Source: Hippophae tibetana (taxonomy: Eukaryota > Streptophyta > Magnoliopsida > Rosales > Elaeagnaceae). From it: DNA of 64,000 bases. Positions 23,167 to 35,639 of the stretch are shown here, in pieces (the first letter of the stretch is position 1; every line of letters starts with the position of its first letter). The stretch covers positions 55,228,843-55,292,842 of the forward strand of contig CM072810.1 of NCBI GenBank assembly GCA_037013495.1. Reading direction: 5' to 3'. The position numbers and the translations under genes are program-made. The notes under the pieces were generated by a model that did no database searches, was not told the DNA's origin, and worked only from the letters and a program-made list of their open reading frames with translations.

Positions 23167-24948
23167 TTAAGGGAAATTCTTCTCGAACTTGTGTTTTTAT
23201 TGGATTCGAGCATGAGATCATGTTTTGATACCAAACATAGGAAAAATAGCTAATCCTTTCTACCTAAATCTTAAGCTTTCAATACGGGATGCTTGAACTG
23301 TCACACTTAATCCTCGTTCAAAGCTCACACCAAGTCACGAGGATGTTACCTCCCATGCACCACACAAGTCCTTCAAAATGACCCTTGGAAACAACATACA
23401 AAGGTTACTCACAACAACGAGCCCAGGGATGGTACTTACCTTATTTGCGTCATTCCGTCTCCTTTAAGTGAAATTCTTCTCGAACTTGGGTTTTTATCGG
23501 ATTCGAGCCTGAGATCATGTTTTTATACAAAACATTGGAAAAATAGCTAATCATTTCTACCTAAATCTTAAGCTTTCAATACGGGATGCTTGAACTGTCA
23601 CACTTAATCCTCGTTTAAAGCTCACACCAAGTCACGAGGAAGTTACCTCCCATGCACAACACAAGTCCTTCAAAATGACCCTTGGAAACAACATACAAAG
23701 GTTACCCACAACAACGAGCCCAGGGATGGTACTTACCTTGGTTGCATCATTCCGTCTCCTTTAAGGGAAATTCTTCTCGAACTTGGGTTTTTATTGGATT
23801 CGAGCCTGAGATCATGTTTTGATACCAAACATAGGAAAAATAGCTAAACCATTCTACCCAAATCTTAAGCTTTCAATACGGGATGCTTGAACTGTCACAC
23901 TTAATCCTCGTTAAAAGCTTACACCAAGTCACGAGGATGATACCTCCAATGCACCACACAAGTCATTCTAAATAACCCTTGGAAACAACATACAAAGGTT
24001 ACCCACAACAACGAGCCCAGGGATGGTACTTACCTTGGTTGCGTCAATCCGTCTCCTTTAAATGAAATTCTTCTCGAACTTGGGTTTTTATTCGTTTCGA
24101 GCCTGAGATCATGTGTTGATACCAAACTTTGGAAAAGTAGCTAATCATTTCTACCTAAATCTTAAGCTTTCAATACGGGATGCTTGAACTGTCACACTTA
24201 ATCCTCGTTTAAAGCTCACACCAAGTCACGAGGAAGTTACCTCCCATGCACAACACAAGTCCTTCAAAATGACCCTTGGAAACAACATACAAAGGTTACC
24301 CACAACAACGAGCCCAGGGATGGTACTTACCTTGGTTGCGTCATTCCGTCTCCTTTAAGGGAAATTCTTCTCGAACTTGGGTTTTTATTGGATTCGAGCC
24401 TGAGATCATGTTTTGATACCAAACATAGGAAAAATAGCTAAACCATTCTACCCAAATCTTAAGCTTTCAATACGGGATGCTTGAACTGTCACATTTAATC
24501 CTCGTTAAAAGCTTACACCAAGTCACGAGGATGTTACCTCCAATGCACCACACAAGTCATTCTAAATAACCCTTGGAAACAACATACAAAGGTTACCCAC
24601 AACAACGAGCCCAGGGATGGTACTTACCTTGGTTGCGTCAATCTGTCTCCTTTAAATGAAATTCTTCTCGAACTTGGGTTTTTATTCGTTTCGAGCCTTA
24701 GATCATGTGTTGATACCAAACTTTGGAAAAATAGCTAATCATTTCTACCTAAATCTTAAGCTTTCAATACAGGATGCTTGAACTGTCACACTTAATCCTC
24801 GTTTAAAACTCACACCAAGTCACGAGGAAGTTACCTCCCATGCACCACACAAGTCCTTCAAAATGACCCTTGGAAACAACATACAAAGATTACCCACAAC
24901 AACGAGCCCAGGGATGGTACTTACCTTGGTTGCGTCATTCCGTCTACT
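23167..24948 (+). repeat. HOR unit, 6-mer A-B-C-D'-C-D
   Basis: Begins with an ACTTGTGTTT A monomer. Markers match 7426-9207 (TTGCATC, GATGATACC, AAAGTAGC, CAATCTG, TACAGG, GATTACCC). It is part of copy 2 of the block shared with 7426-9988. Confidence 0.9.
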
Positions 24949-27324
24949 TTAAGGGAAATTCTTCTCGAACTTGGGTTTTTATTGGATTCGAGCATGAGAT
25001 CATGTTTTGATACCAAACATAGGAAAAATAGCTAATCCTTTCTACCTAAATCTTAAGCTTTCAATACGGGATGCTTGAACTGTCACACTTAATCCTCGTT
25101 CAAAGCTCACACCAAGTCACGAGGATGTTACCTCCCATGCACCACACAAGTCCTTCAAAATGACCCTTGGAAACAACATACAAAGGTTACTCACAACAAC
25201 GAGCCCAGGGATGGTACTTACCTTATTTGCATCATTCCGTCTCCTTTAAGTGAAATTCTTCTCGAACTTGGGTTTTTATCGGATTCGTGCCTGAGATCAT
25301 GTTTTTATACAAAACATTGGAAAAATAGCTAATCATTTCTACCTAAATCTTAAGCTTTCAATACGGGATGCTTGAACTGTCACACTTAATCCTCGTTTAA
25401 AGCTCACACCAAGTCACGAGGAAGTTACCTCCCATGCACAACACAAGTCCTTCAAAATGACCCTTGGAAACAACATACAAAGGTTACCCACAACAACGAG
25501 CCCAGGGATGGTACTTACCTTGGTTGCGTCATTCCGTCTCCCTTAAGGGAAATTCTTCTCGAACTTGGGTTTTTATTGGATTCGAGCCTGAGATCATGTT
25601 TTGATACCAAACATAGGAAAAATAGCTAAACCATTCTACCCAAATCTTAAGCTTTCAATACGGGATGCTTGAACTGTCACACTTAATCCTCGTTAAAAGC
25701 TTACACCAAGTCACGAGGATGATACCTCCAATGCACCACACAAGTCATTCTAAATAACCCTTGGAAACAACATACAAAGGTTACCCACAACAACGAGCCC
25801 AGGGATGGTACTTACCTTGGTTGCGTCAATCCGTCTCCTTTAAATGAAATTCTTCTCGAACTTGGGTTTTTATTCGTTTCGAGCCTGAGATCATGTGTTG
25901 ATACCAAACTTTGGAAAAGTAGCTAATCATTTCTACCTAAATCTTAAGCTTTCAATACGGGATGCTTGAACTGTCACACTTAATCCTCGTTTAAAGCTCA
26001 CACCAAGTCACGAGGAAGTTACCTCCCATGCACAACACAAGTCCTTCAAAATGACCCTTGGAAACAACATACAAAGGTTACCCACAACAACGAGCCCAGG
26101 GATGGTACTTACCTTGGTTGCGTCATTCCGTCTCCTTTAAGGGAAATTCTTCTCGAACTTGGGTTTTTATTGGATTCGAGCCTGAGATCATGTTTTGATA
26201 CCAAACATAGGAAAAATAGCTAAACCATTCTACCCAAATCTTAAGCTTTCAATACGGGATGCTTGAACTGTCACATTTAATCCTCGTTAAAAGCTTACAC
26301 CAAGTCACGAGGATGTTACCTCCAATGCACCACACAAGTCATTCTAAATAACCCTTGGAAACAACATACAAAGGTTACCCACAACAACGAGCCCAGGGAT
26401 GGTACTTACCTTGGTTGCGTCAATCTGTCTCCTTTAAATGAAATTCTTCTCGAACTTGGGTTTTTATTCGTTTCGAGCCTGAGATCATGTGTTGATACCA
26501 AACTTTGGAAAAGTAGCTAATCATTTCTACCTAAATCTTAAGCTTTCAATACGGGATGCTTGAACTGTCACACTTAATCCTCGTTTAAAGCTCACACCAA
26601 GTCACGAGGAAGTTACCTCCCATGCACAACACAAGTCCTTCAAAATGACCCTTGGAAACAACATACAAAGGTTACCCACAACAACGAGCCCAGGGATGGT
26701 ACTTACCTTGGTTGCGTCATTCCGTCTCCTTTAAGGGAAATTCTTCTCGAACTTGGGTTTTTATTGGATTCGAGCCTGAGATCATGTTTTGATACCAAAC
26801 ATAGGAAAAATAGCTAAACCATTCTACCCAAATCTTAAGCTTTCAATACGGGATGCTTGAACTGTCACATTTAATCCTCGTTAAAAGCTTACACCAAGTC
26901 ACGAGGATGTTACCTCCAATGCACCACACAAGTCATTCTAAATAACCCTTGGAAACAACATACAAAGGTTACCCAGAACAACGAGCCCAGGGATGGTACT
27001 TACCTTGGTTGCGTCAATCTGTCTCCTTTAAATGAAATTCTTCTCGAACTTGGGTTTTTATTCGTTTCGAGCCTTAGATCATGTGTTGATACCAAACTTT
27101 GGAAAAATAGCTAATCATTTCTACCTAAATCTTAAGATTTCAATACAGGATGCTTGAACTGTCACACTTAATCCTCGTTTAAAACTCACACCAAGTCACG
27201 AGGAAGTTACCTCCCATGCACCACACAAGTCCTTCAAAATGACCCTTGGAAACAACATACAAAGATTACCCACAACAACGAGCCCAGGGATGGTACTTAC
27301 CTTGGTTGCGTCATTCCGTCTACT
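24949..27324 (+). repeat. HOR unit, 8-mer A-B-C-D'-C-D'-C-D
   Basis: A third way of making an 8-mer: the C-D' dimer is used twice (D' at 25840 and 26434, both with AAAGTAGC). The second C (26137) ends with CAATCTG, the third (26731) has CCCAGAAC, and the final D (27028) has lost its HindIII site (CTTAAGATTT near 27131). Confidence 0.9.
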
Positions 27325-28511
27325 TTAAGGGAAATTCTTCTCGAACTTGGGTTTTTATTGGATTCGAGCATGAGATCATGTTTTGATACCAAACATAGGA
27401 AAAATAGCTAATCCTTTCTACCTAAATCTTAAGCTTTCAATACGGGATGCTTGAACTGTCACACTTAATCCTCGTTCAAAGCTCACACCAAGTCACGAGA
27501 ATGTTACCTCCCATGCACCACACAAGTCCTTCAAAATGACCCTTGGAAACAACATACAAAGGTTACTCACAACAACGAGCCCAGGGATGGTACTTACCTT
27601 ATTTGCGTCATTCCGTCTCCTTTAAGTGAAATTCTTCTCGAACTTGGGTTTTTATCGGATTCGAGCCTGAGATCATGTTTTTATACAAAACATTGGAAAA
27701 ATAGCTAATCATTTCTACCTAAATCTTAAGCTTTCAATACGGGATGCTTGAACTGTCACACTTAATCCTCGTTTAAAGCTCACACCAAGTCACGAGGAAG
27801 TTACCTCCCATGCACAACACAAGTCCTTCAAAATGACCCTTGGAAACAACATACAAAGGTTACCCACAACAACGAGCCCAGGGATGGTATTTACCTTGGT
27901 TGCGTCATTCCGTCTCCTTTAAGGGAAATTCTTCTCGAACTTGGGTTTTTATTGGATTCGAGCCTGAGATCATGTTTTGATACCAAACATAGGAAAAATA
28001 GCTAAACCATTCTACCCAAATCTTAAGCTTTCAATACGGGATGCTTGAACTGTCACATTTAATCCTCGTTAAAAGCTTACACCAAGTCACGAGGATGTTA
28101 CCTCCAATGCACCACACAAGTCATTCTAAATAACCCTTGGAAACAACATACAAAGGTTACCCACAACAACGAGCCCAGGGATGGTACTTACCTTGGTTGC
28201 GTCAATCCGTCTCCTTTAAATGAAATTCTTCTCGAACTTGGGTTTTTATTCGTTTCGAGCCTGAGATCATGTGTGATACCAAACTTTGGAAAAATAGCTA
28301 ATCATTTCTACCTAAATCTTAAGCTTTCAATACGGGATGCTTGAACTGTCACACTTAATCCTCGTTTAAAACTCACACCAAGTCACGAGGAAGTTACCTC
28401 CCATGCACCACACAAGTCCTTCAAAATGACCCTTGGAAACAACATACAAAGATTGCCCACAACAACGAGCCCAGGGATGGTACTTACCTTGGTTGCGTCA
28501 TTCCGTCTACT
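27325..28511 (+). repeat. HOR unit, 4-mer A-B-C-D of 1,187 bp
   Basis: A 27325 (GAGAATGTTACC), B 27622 (TATTTACC near 27890), C 27919, D 28216. The D has lost one T near 28273 (ATGTGTGATACC), the only indel in the first 46.9 kb of the window. Confidence 0.9.
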
Positions 28512-30293
28512 TTAAGGGAAATTCTTCTCGAACTTGTGTTTTTATTGGATTCGAGCATGAGATCATGTTTTGATACCAAACATAGGAAAAATAGCTAATC
28601 CTTTCTACCTAAATCTTAAGCTTTCAATACGGGATGCTTGAACTGTCACACTTAATCCTCGTTCAAAGCTCACACCAAGTCACGAGGATGTTACCTCCCA
28701 TGCACCACACAAGTCCTTCAAAATGACCCTTGGAAACAACATACAAAGGTTACTCACAACAACGAGCCCAGGGATGGTACTTACCTTATTTGCGTCATTC
28801 CGTCTCCTTTAAGTGAAATTCTTCTCGAACTTGGGTTTTTATCGGATTCGAGCCTGAGATCATGTTTTTATACAAAACATTGGAAAAATAGCTAATCATT
28901 TCTACCTAAATCTTAAGCTTTCAATATGGGATGCTTGAACTGTTACACTTAATCCTCGTTTAAAGCTCACACCAAGTCACGAGGAAGTTACCTCCCATGC
29001 ACAACACAAGTCCTTCAAAATGACCCTTGGAAACAACATACAAAGGTTACCCACAACAACGAGCCCAGGGATGGTACTTACCTTGGTTGCATCATTCCGT
29101 CTCCTTTAAGGGAAATTCTTCTCGAACTTGGGTTTTTATTGGATTCGAGCCTGAGATCATGTTTTGATACCAAACATAGGAAAAATAGCTAAACCATTCT
29201 ACCCAAATCTTAAGCTTTCAATACGGGATGCTTGAACTGTCACACTTAATCCTCGTTAAAAGCTTACACCAAGTCACGAGGATGATACCTCCAATGCACC
29301 ACACAAGTCAATCTAAATAACCCTTGGAAACAACATACAAAGGTTACCCACAACAACGAGCCCAGGGATGGTACTTACCTTGGTTGCGTCAATCCGTCTC
29401 CTTTAAATGAAATTCTTCTCGAACTTGGGTTTTTATTCGTTTCGAGCCTGAGATCATGTGTTGATACCAAACTTTGGAAAAGTAGCTAATCATTTCTACC
29501 TAAATCTTAAGCGTTCAATACGGGATGCTTGAACTGTCACACTTAATCGTCGTTTAAAGCTCACACCAAGTCACGAGGAAGTTACCTCCCATGCACAACA
29601 CAAGTCCTTCAAAATGACCCTTGGAAACAACATACAAAGGTTACCCACAACAACGAGCCCAGGGATGGTACTTACCTTGGTTGCGTCATTCCGTCTCCTT
29701 TAAGGGAAATTCTTCTCGAACTTGGGTTTTTATTGGATTCGAGCCTGAGATCATGTTTTGATACCAAACATAGGAAAAATAGCTAAACCATTCTACCCAA
29801 ATCTTAAGCTTTCAATACGGGATGCTTGAACTGTCACACTTAATCCTCGTTAAAAGCTTACACCAAGTCACGAGGATGTTACCTCCAATGCACCACACAA
29901 GTCATTCTAAATAACCCTTGGAAACAACATACAAAGGTTACCCACAACAACGAGCCCAGGGATGGTACTTACCTTGGTTGCGTCAATCCGTCTCCTTTAA
30001 ATGAAATTCTTCTCGAACTTGGGTTTTTATTCGTTTCGAGCCTGAGATGGTGTGTTGATACCAAACTTTGGAAAAATAGCTAATCATTTCTACCTAAATC
30101 TTAAGCTTTCAATACGGGATGCTTGAACTGTCACACTTAATCCTCGTTTAAAACTCACACCAAGTCACGAGGAAGTTACCTCCCATGCACCACACAAGTC
30201 CTTCAAAATAACCCTTGGAAACAACATACAAAGATTACCCACAACAACGAGCCCAGGGATGGTACTTACCTTGGTTGCGTCATTCCGTCTACT
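28512..30293 (+). repeat. HOR unit, 6-mer A-B-C-D'-C-D
   Basis: A 28512 (ACTTGTGTTT), B 28809 (CAATATGGG, TGTTACAC, TTGCATC), C 29106, D' 29403 (AAGCGTTC abolishes HindIII; TCGTCG), C 29700, D 29997 with CCTGAGATGGTG and CAAAATAACCC. That D variant (GATGGTG) recurs at 32076, 35343, 41283 and 45738. Confidence 0.88.
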
Positions 30294-31778
30294 TTAAGGG
30301 AAATTCTTCTCGAACTTGGGTTTTTATTGGTTTCGAGCCTGCGATCATGTGTTGATACCAAACATTGGAAAAATACCTAATCATTTCTACCTAAATCTTA
30401 AGCTTTCAATACGGGATACTTGAACTGTCACACTTAATCCTCGTTTAAAACTCACACCAAGTCACGAGGAAGTTACCTCACATGCACCACACAAGTCCTT
30501 CAAAATGACCCTTGGAAACAACATACAAAGGTTACCCACAACAACGAGCCCAGAGATGGTACTTACCTTGGTTGCGTCATTCCGTCTCCTTTAAGGGAAA
30601 TTCTTCTCGAACTTGGGTTTTTATCGGATTCGAGCCTGAGATCATGTTTTGATACCAAACATTGGAAAAATAGCTAATCCTTTCTACCTAAATCTTAAGC
30701 TTTCAATAGGGGATGCTTGAACTGTCATACTTAATCCTCGTTCAAAGCTCACACCAAGTCACGAGGATGTTACCTCCCATGCACCACACAAGTCCTTCAA
30801 AATGACCCTTGGAAACAACATACAAAGGTTACTCACAACAACGAGACCAGGGATGGTACTTACCTTATTTGCGTCATTCCGTCTCCTTTAAGTGAAATTC
30901 TTCTCGAACTTGGGTTTTTATCGGATTCGAGCCTGAGATCATGTTTTTATACAAAACATTGGAAAAATAGCTAATCATTTCTACCTAAATATTAAGCTTT
31001 CAATACGGGATGCTTGAACTGTCACACTTAATCCTCGTTTAAAGCTCACACCAAGTCACGAGGAAGTTACCTCCCATGCACAACACAAGTCCTTCAAAAT
31101 GACCCTTGGAAACAACATACAAAGGTTACCCACAACAACGAGCCCAGGGATGGTACTTACCTTGGTTGCGTCATTCCGTCTCCTTTAAGGGAAATTCTTC
31201 TCGAACTTGGGTTTTTATTGGATTCGAGCCTGAGATCATGTTTTGATACCAAACATAGGAAAAATAGCTAAACCATTCTACCCAAATCTTAAGCTTTCAA
31301 TACGGGATGCTTGAACTGTCATATTTATTCCTCGTTAAAAGCTTACACCAAGTCACGAGGATGTTACCTCCAATGCACCACACAAGTCATTCTAAATAAC
31401 CCTTGGAAACAACATACAAAGGTTACCCACAACAACGAGCCCAGGGATGGTACTTACCTTGGTTGCGTCAATCTGTCTCCTTTAAATGAAATTCTTCTCG
31501 AACTTGGGTTTTTATTCGTTTTGAGCCTTAGATCATGTGTTGATACCAAACTTTGGAAAAATAGCTAATCATTTCTACCTAAATCTTAAGCTTTCAATAC
31601 AGGATGCTTGAACTGTCACACTTAATCCTCGTTTAAAACTCACACCAAGTCACGAGGAAGTTACCTCCCATGCACCACACAAGTCCTTCAAAATGACCCT
31701 TGGAAACAACATACAAAGATTACCCACAACAACGAGCCCAGGGATGGTACTTACCTTGGTTGCGTCATTCCGTCTACT
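29700..31778 (+). repeat. 7-mer C-D-G-H-B-C-D, tandem copy 1
   Basis: Seven monomers, 2,079 bp, repeated at 31779-33857. Shared markers: GATGGTG D, G entered after GTCTAC, AAATATTAAGC in B. The H monomer (30591) has CAATAGGGG here and CAATAGAGG in copy 2. The C at 31185 has the private ATATTTATTCC. Confidence 0.87.
30591..30887 (+). repeat. Type-specimen H monomer
   Basis: The left part has ATCGGATTCGAGCCTGAG, TGTTTTGATACC, ACATTGG and TAATCCTTT. The right part is the A-type right half (GTTCAAAGCTC, GAGGATGTTACC, GTTACTCAC, TTATTTGCGTC). This copy has CAATAGGGG and TGTCATAC. H sits between G and B. Confidence 0.82.
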
Positions 31779-33857
31779 TTAAGGGAAATTCTTCTCGAAC
31801 TTGGGTTTTTATTGGATTCGAGCCTGAGATCATGTTTTGATACCAAACATAGGAAAAATAGCTAAACCATTCTACCCAAATCTTAAGCTTTCAATACGGG
31901 ATGCTTGAACTGTCACACTTAATCCTCGTTAAAAGCTTACACCAAGTCACGAGGATGTTACCTCCAATGCACCACACAAGTCATTCTAAATAACCCTTGG
32001 AAACAACATACAAAGGTTACCCACAACAACGGGCCCAGGGATGGTACTTACCTTGGTTGCGTCAATCCGTCTCCTTTAAATGAAATTCTTCTCGAACTTG
32101 GGTTTTTATTCGTTTCGAGCCTGAGATGGTGTGTTGATACCAAACTTTGGAAAAATAGCTAATCATTTCTACCTAAATCTTAAGCTTTCAATACGGGATG
32201 CTTGAACTGTCACACTTAATCCTCGTTTAAAAATCACACCAAGTCACGAGGAAGTTACCTCCCATGCACCACACAAGTCCTTCAAAATAACCCTTGGAAA
32301 CAACATACAAAGATTACCCACAACAACGAGCCCAGGGATGGTACTAACCTTGGTTGCGTCATTCCGTCTACTTTAAGGGAAATTCTTCTCGAACTTGGGT
32401 TTTTATTGGTTTCGAGCCTGCGATCATGTGTTGATACCAAACATTGGAAAAATACCTAATCATTTCTACCTAAATCTTAAGCTTTCAATACGGGATACTT
32501 GAACTGTCACACTTAATCCTCGTTTAAAACTCACACCAAGTCACGAGGAAGTTACCTCACATGCACCACACAAGTCCTTCAAAATGACCCTTGGAAACAA
32601 CATACAAAGGTTACCCACAACAACGAGCCCAGAGATGGTACTTACCTTGGTTGCGTCATTCCGTCTCCTTTAAGGGAAATTCTTCTCGAACTTGGGTTTT
32701 TATCGGATTCGAGCCTGAGATCATGTTTTGATACCAAACATTGGAAAAATAGCTAATCCTTTCTACCTAAATCTTAAGCTTTCAATAGAGGATGCTTGAA
32801 CTGTCATACTTAATCCTCGTTCAAAGCTCACACCAAGTCACGAGGATGTTACCTCCCATGCACCACACAAGTCCTTCAAAATGACCCTTGGAAACAACAT
32901 ACAAAGGTTACTCACAACAACGAGCCCAGGGATGGTACTTACCTTATTTGCGTCATTCCGTCTCCTTTAAGTGAAATTCTTCTCGAACTTGGGTTTTTAT
33001 CGGATTCGAGCCTGAGATCATGTTTTTATACAAAACATTGGAAAAATAGCTAATCATTTCTACCTAAATATTAAGCTTTCAATACGGGATGCTTGAACTG
33101 TCACACTTAATCCTCGTTTAAAGATCACACCAAGTCACGAGGAAGTTACCTCCCATGCACAACACAAGTCCTTCAAAATGACCCTTGGAAACAACATACA
33201 AAGGTTACCCACAACAACGAGCCCAGGGATGGTACTTACCTTGGTTGCGTCATTCCGTCTCCTTTAAGGGAAATTCTTCTCGAACTTGGGTTTTTATTGG
33301 ATTCGAGCCTGAGATCATGTTTTGATACCAAACATAGGAAAAATAGCTAAACCATTCTACCCAAATCTTAAGCTTTCAATACGGGATGCTTGAACTGTCA
33401 CATTTAATCCTCGTTAAAAGCTTACACCAAGTCACGAGGATGTTACCTCCAATGCACCACACAAGTCATTCTAAATAACCCTTGGAAACAACATACAAAG
33501 GTTACCCACAACAACGAGCCCAGGGATGGTACTTACCTTGGTTGCGTCAATCTGTCTCCTTTAAATGAAATTCTTCTCGAACTTGGGTTTTTATTCGTTT
33601 CGAGCCTTAGATCATGTGTTGATACCAAACTTTGGAAAAATAGCTAATCATTTCTACCTAAATCTTAAGCTTTCAATACAGGATGCTTGAACTGTCACAC
33701 TTAATCCTCGTTTAAAACTCACACCAAGTCACGAGGAAGTTACCTCCCATGCACCACACAAGTCCTTCAAAATGACCCTTGGAAACAACATACAAAGATT
33801 ACCCACAACAACGAGCCCAGGGATGGTACTTACCTTGGTTGCGTCATTCCGTCTACT
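31779..33857 (+). repeat. 7-mer C-D-G-H-B-C-D, tandem copy 2
   Basis: Second tandem copy of 29700-31778. Private changes include CGGGCCC near 32031, AAAATCAC near 32229, TACTAACC near 32346 and AAAGATCAC near 33123. A third, rearranged relative (C, D, A, then G-H-B-C-D) lies at 35046-37421. Confidence 0.87.
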
Positions 33858-35639
33858 TTAAGGGAAATTCTTCTCGAACTTGGGTTTTTATTGGATTCGA
33901 GCATGAGATCATGTTTTGATACCAAACATAGGAAAAATAGCTAATCCTTTCTACCTAAATCTTAAGCTTTCAATACGGGATGCTTGAACTGTCACACTTA
34001 ATCCTCGTTCAAAGCTCACACCAAGTCACGAGGATGTTACCTCCCATGCACCACACAAGTCCTTCAAAATGACCCTTGGAAACAACATACAAAGGTTACT
34101 CACAACAACGAGCCCAGGGATGGTACTTACCTTATTTGCGTCATTCCGTCTCCTTTAAGTGAAATTCTTCTCGAACTTGGGTTTTTATCGGATTCGAGCC
34201 TGAGATCATGTTTTTATACAAAACATTGGAAAAATAGCTAATCATTTCTACCTAAATCTTAAGCTTTCAATACGGGATGCTTGAACTGTCACACTTAATC
34301 CTCGTTTAAAGCTCACACCAAGTCACGAGGAAGTTACCTCCCATGCACAACACAAGTCCTTCAAAATGACCCTTGGAAACAACATACAAAGGTTACCCAC
34401 AACAACCAGCCCAGGGATGGTACTTACCTTGGTTGCGTCATTCCGTCTCCTTTAAGGGAAATTCTTCTCGAACTTGGGTTTTTATTGGATTCGAGCCTGA
34501 GATCATGTTTTGATACCAAACATAGGAAAAATAGCTAAACCATTCTACCCAAATCTTAAGCTTTCAATACGGGATGCTTGAACTGTCACATTTAATCCTC
34601 GTTAAAAGCTGAAACCAAGTCACGAGGATGTTACCTCCAATGCACCACACAAGTCATTCTAAATAACCCTTGGAAACAACATACAAAGGTTACCCACAAC
34701 AACGAGCCCAGGGATGGTACTTACCTTGGTTGCGTCAATCCGTCTCCTTTAAATGAAATTCTTCTCGAACTTGGGTTTTTATTCGTTTCGAGCCTGAGAT
34801 CATGTGTTGATACCAAACTTTGGAAAAGTAGCTAATCATTTCTACCTAAATCTTAAGCTTTCAATACGGGATGCTTGAACTGTCACACTTAATCCTCGTT
34901 TAAAGCTCACACCAAGTCACGAGGAAGTTACCTCCCATGCACAACACAAGTCCTTCAAAATGACCCTTGGAAACAACATACAAAGGTTACCCACAACAAC
35001 GAGCCCAGGGATGGTACTTACCTTGGTTGCGTCATTCCGTCTCCTTTAAGGGAAATTCTTCTCGAACTTGGGTTTTTATTGGATTCGAGCCTGAGATCAT
35101 GTTTTGATACCAAACATAGGAAAAATAGCTAAACCATTCTACCCAAATCTTAAGCTTTCAATACGGGATGCTTGAACTGTCACACTTAATCCTCGTTAAA
35201 AGCTTACACCAAGTCACGAGGATGTTACCTCCAATGCACCACACAAGTCATTCTAAATAACCCTTGGAAACAACATACAAAGGTTACCCACAACAACGAG
35301 CCCAGGGATGGTACTTACCTTGGTTGCGTCAATCCGTCTCCTTTAAATGTAATTCTTCTCGAACTTGGGTTTTTATTCGTTTCGAGCCTGAGATGGTGTG
35401 TTGATACCAAACTTTGGAAAAATAGCTAATCATTTCTACTTAAATCTTAAGCTTTCAATACGGGATGCTTGAACTGTCACACTTAATCCTCGTTTAAAAC
35501 TCACACCAAGTCACGAGGAAGTTACCTCCCATGCACCACACAAGTCCTTCAAAATAACCCTTGGAAACAACATACAAAGATTACCCACAACAACGAGCCC
35601 AGGGATGGTACTTACCTTGGTTGCGTCATTCCGTCTACT
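33858..35639 (+). repeat. HOR unit, 6-mer A-B-C-D'-C-D
   Basis: A 33858, B 34155 (ACAACCAGC), C 34452 (AGCTGAAACC), D' 34749, C 35046, D 35343 (TTAAATGTAATT, GATGGTG, CTACTTAAATC). A return to the main HOR after the G-H segment. Confidence 0.88.

Larger units (their letters stand above)
20197..24354 (+). repeat. 14-monomer block, copy 2 of 2
   Basis: Partner of 11584-15741. The match ends where the next C has GCTAAACC instead of AGGTAAACC. Confidence 0.85.
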
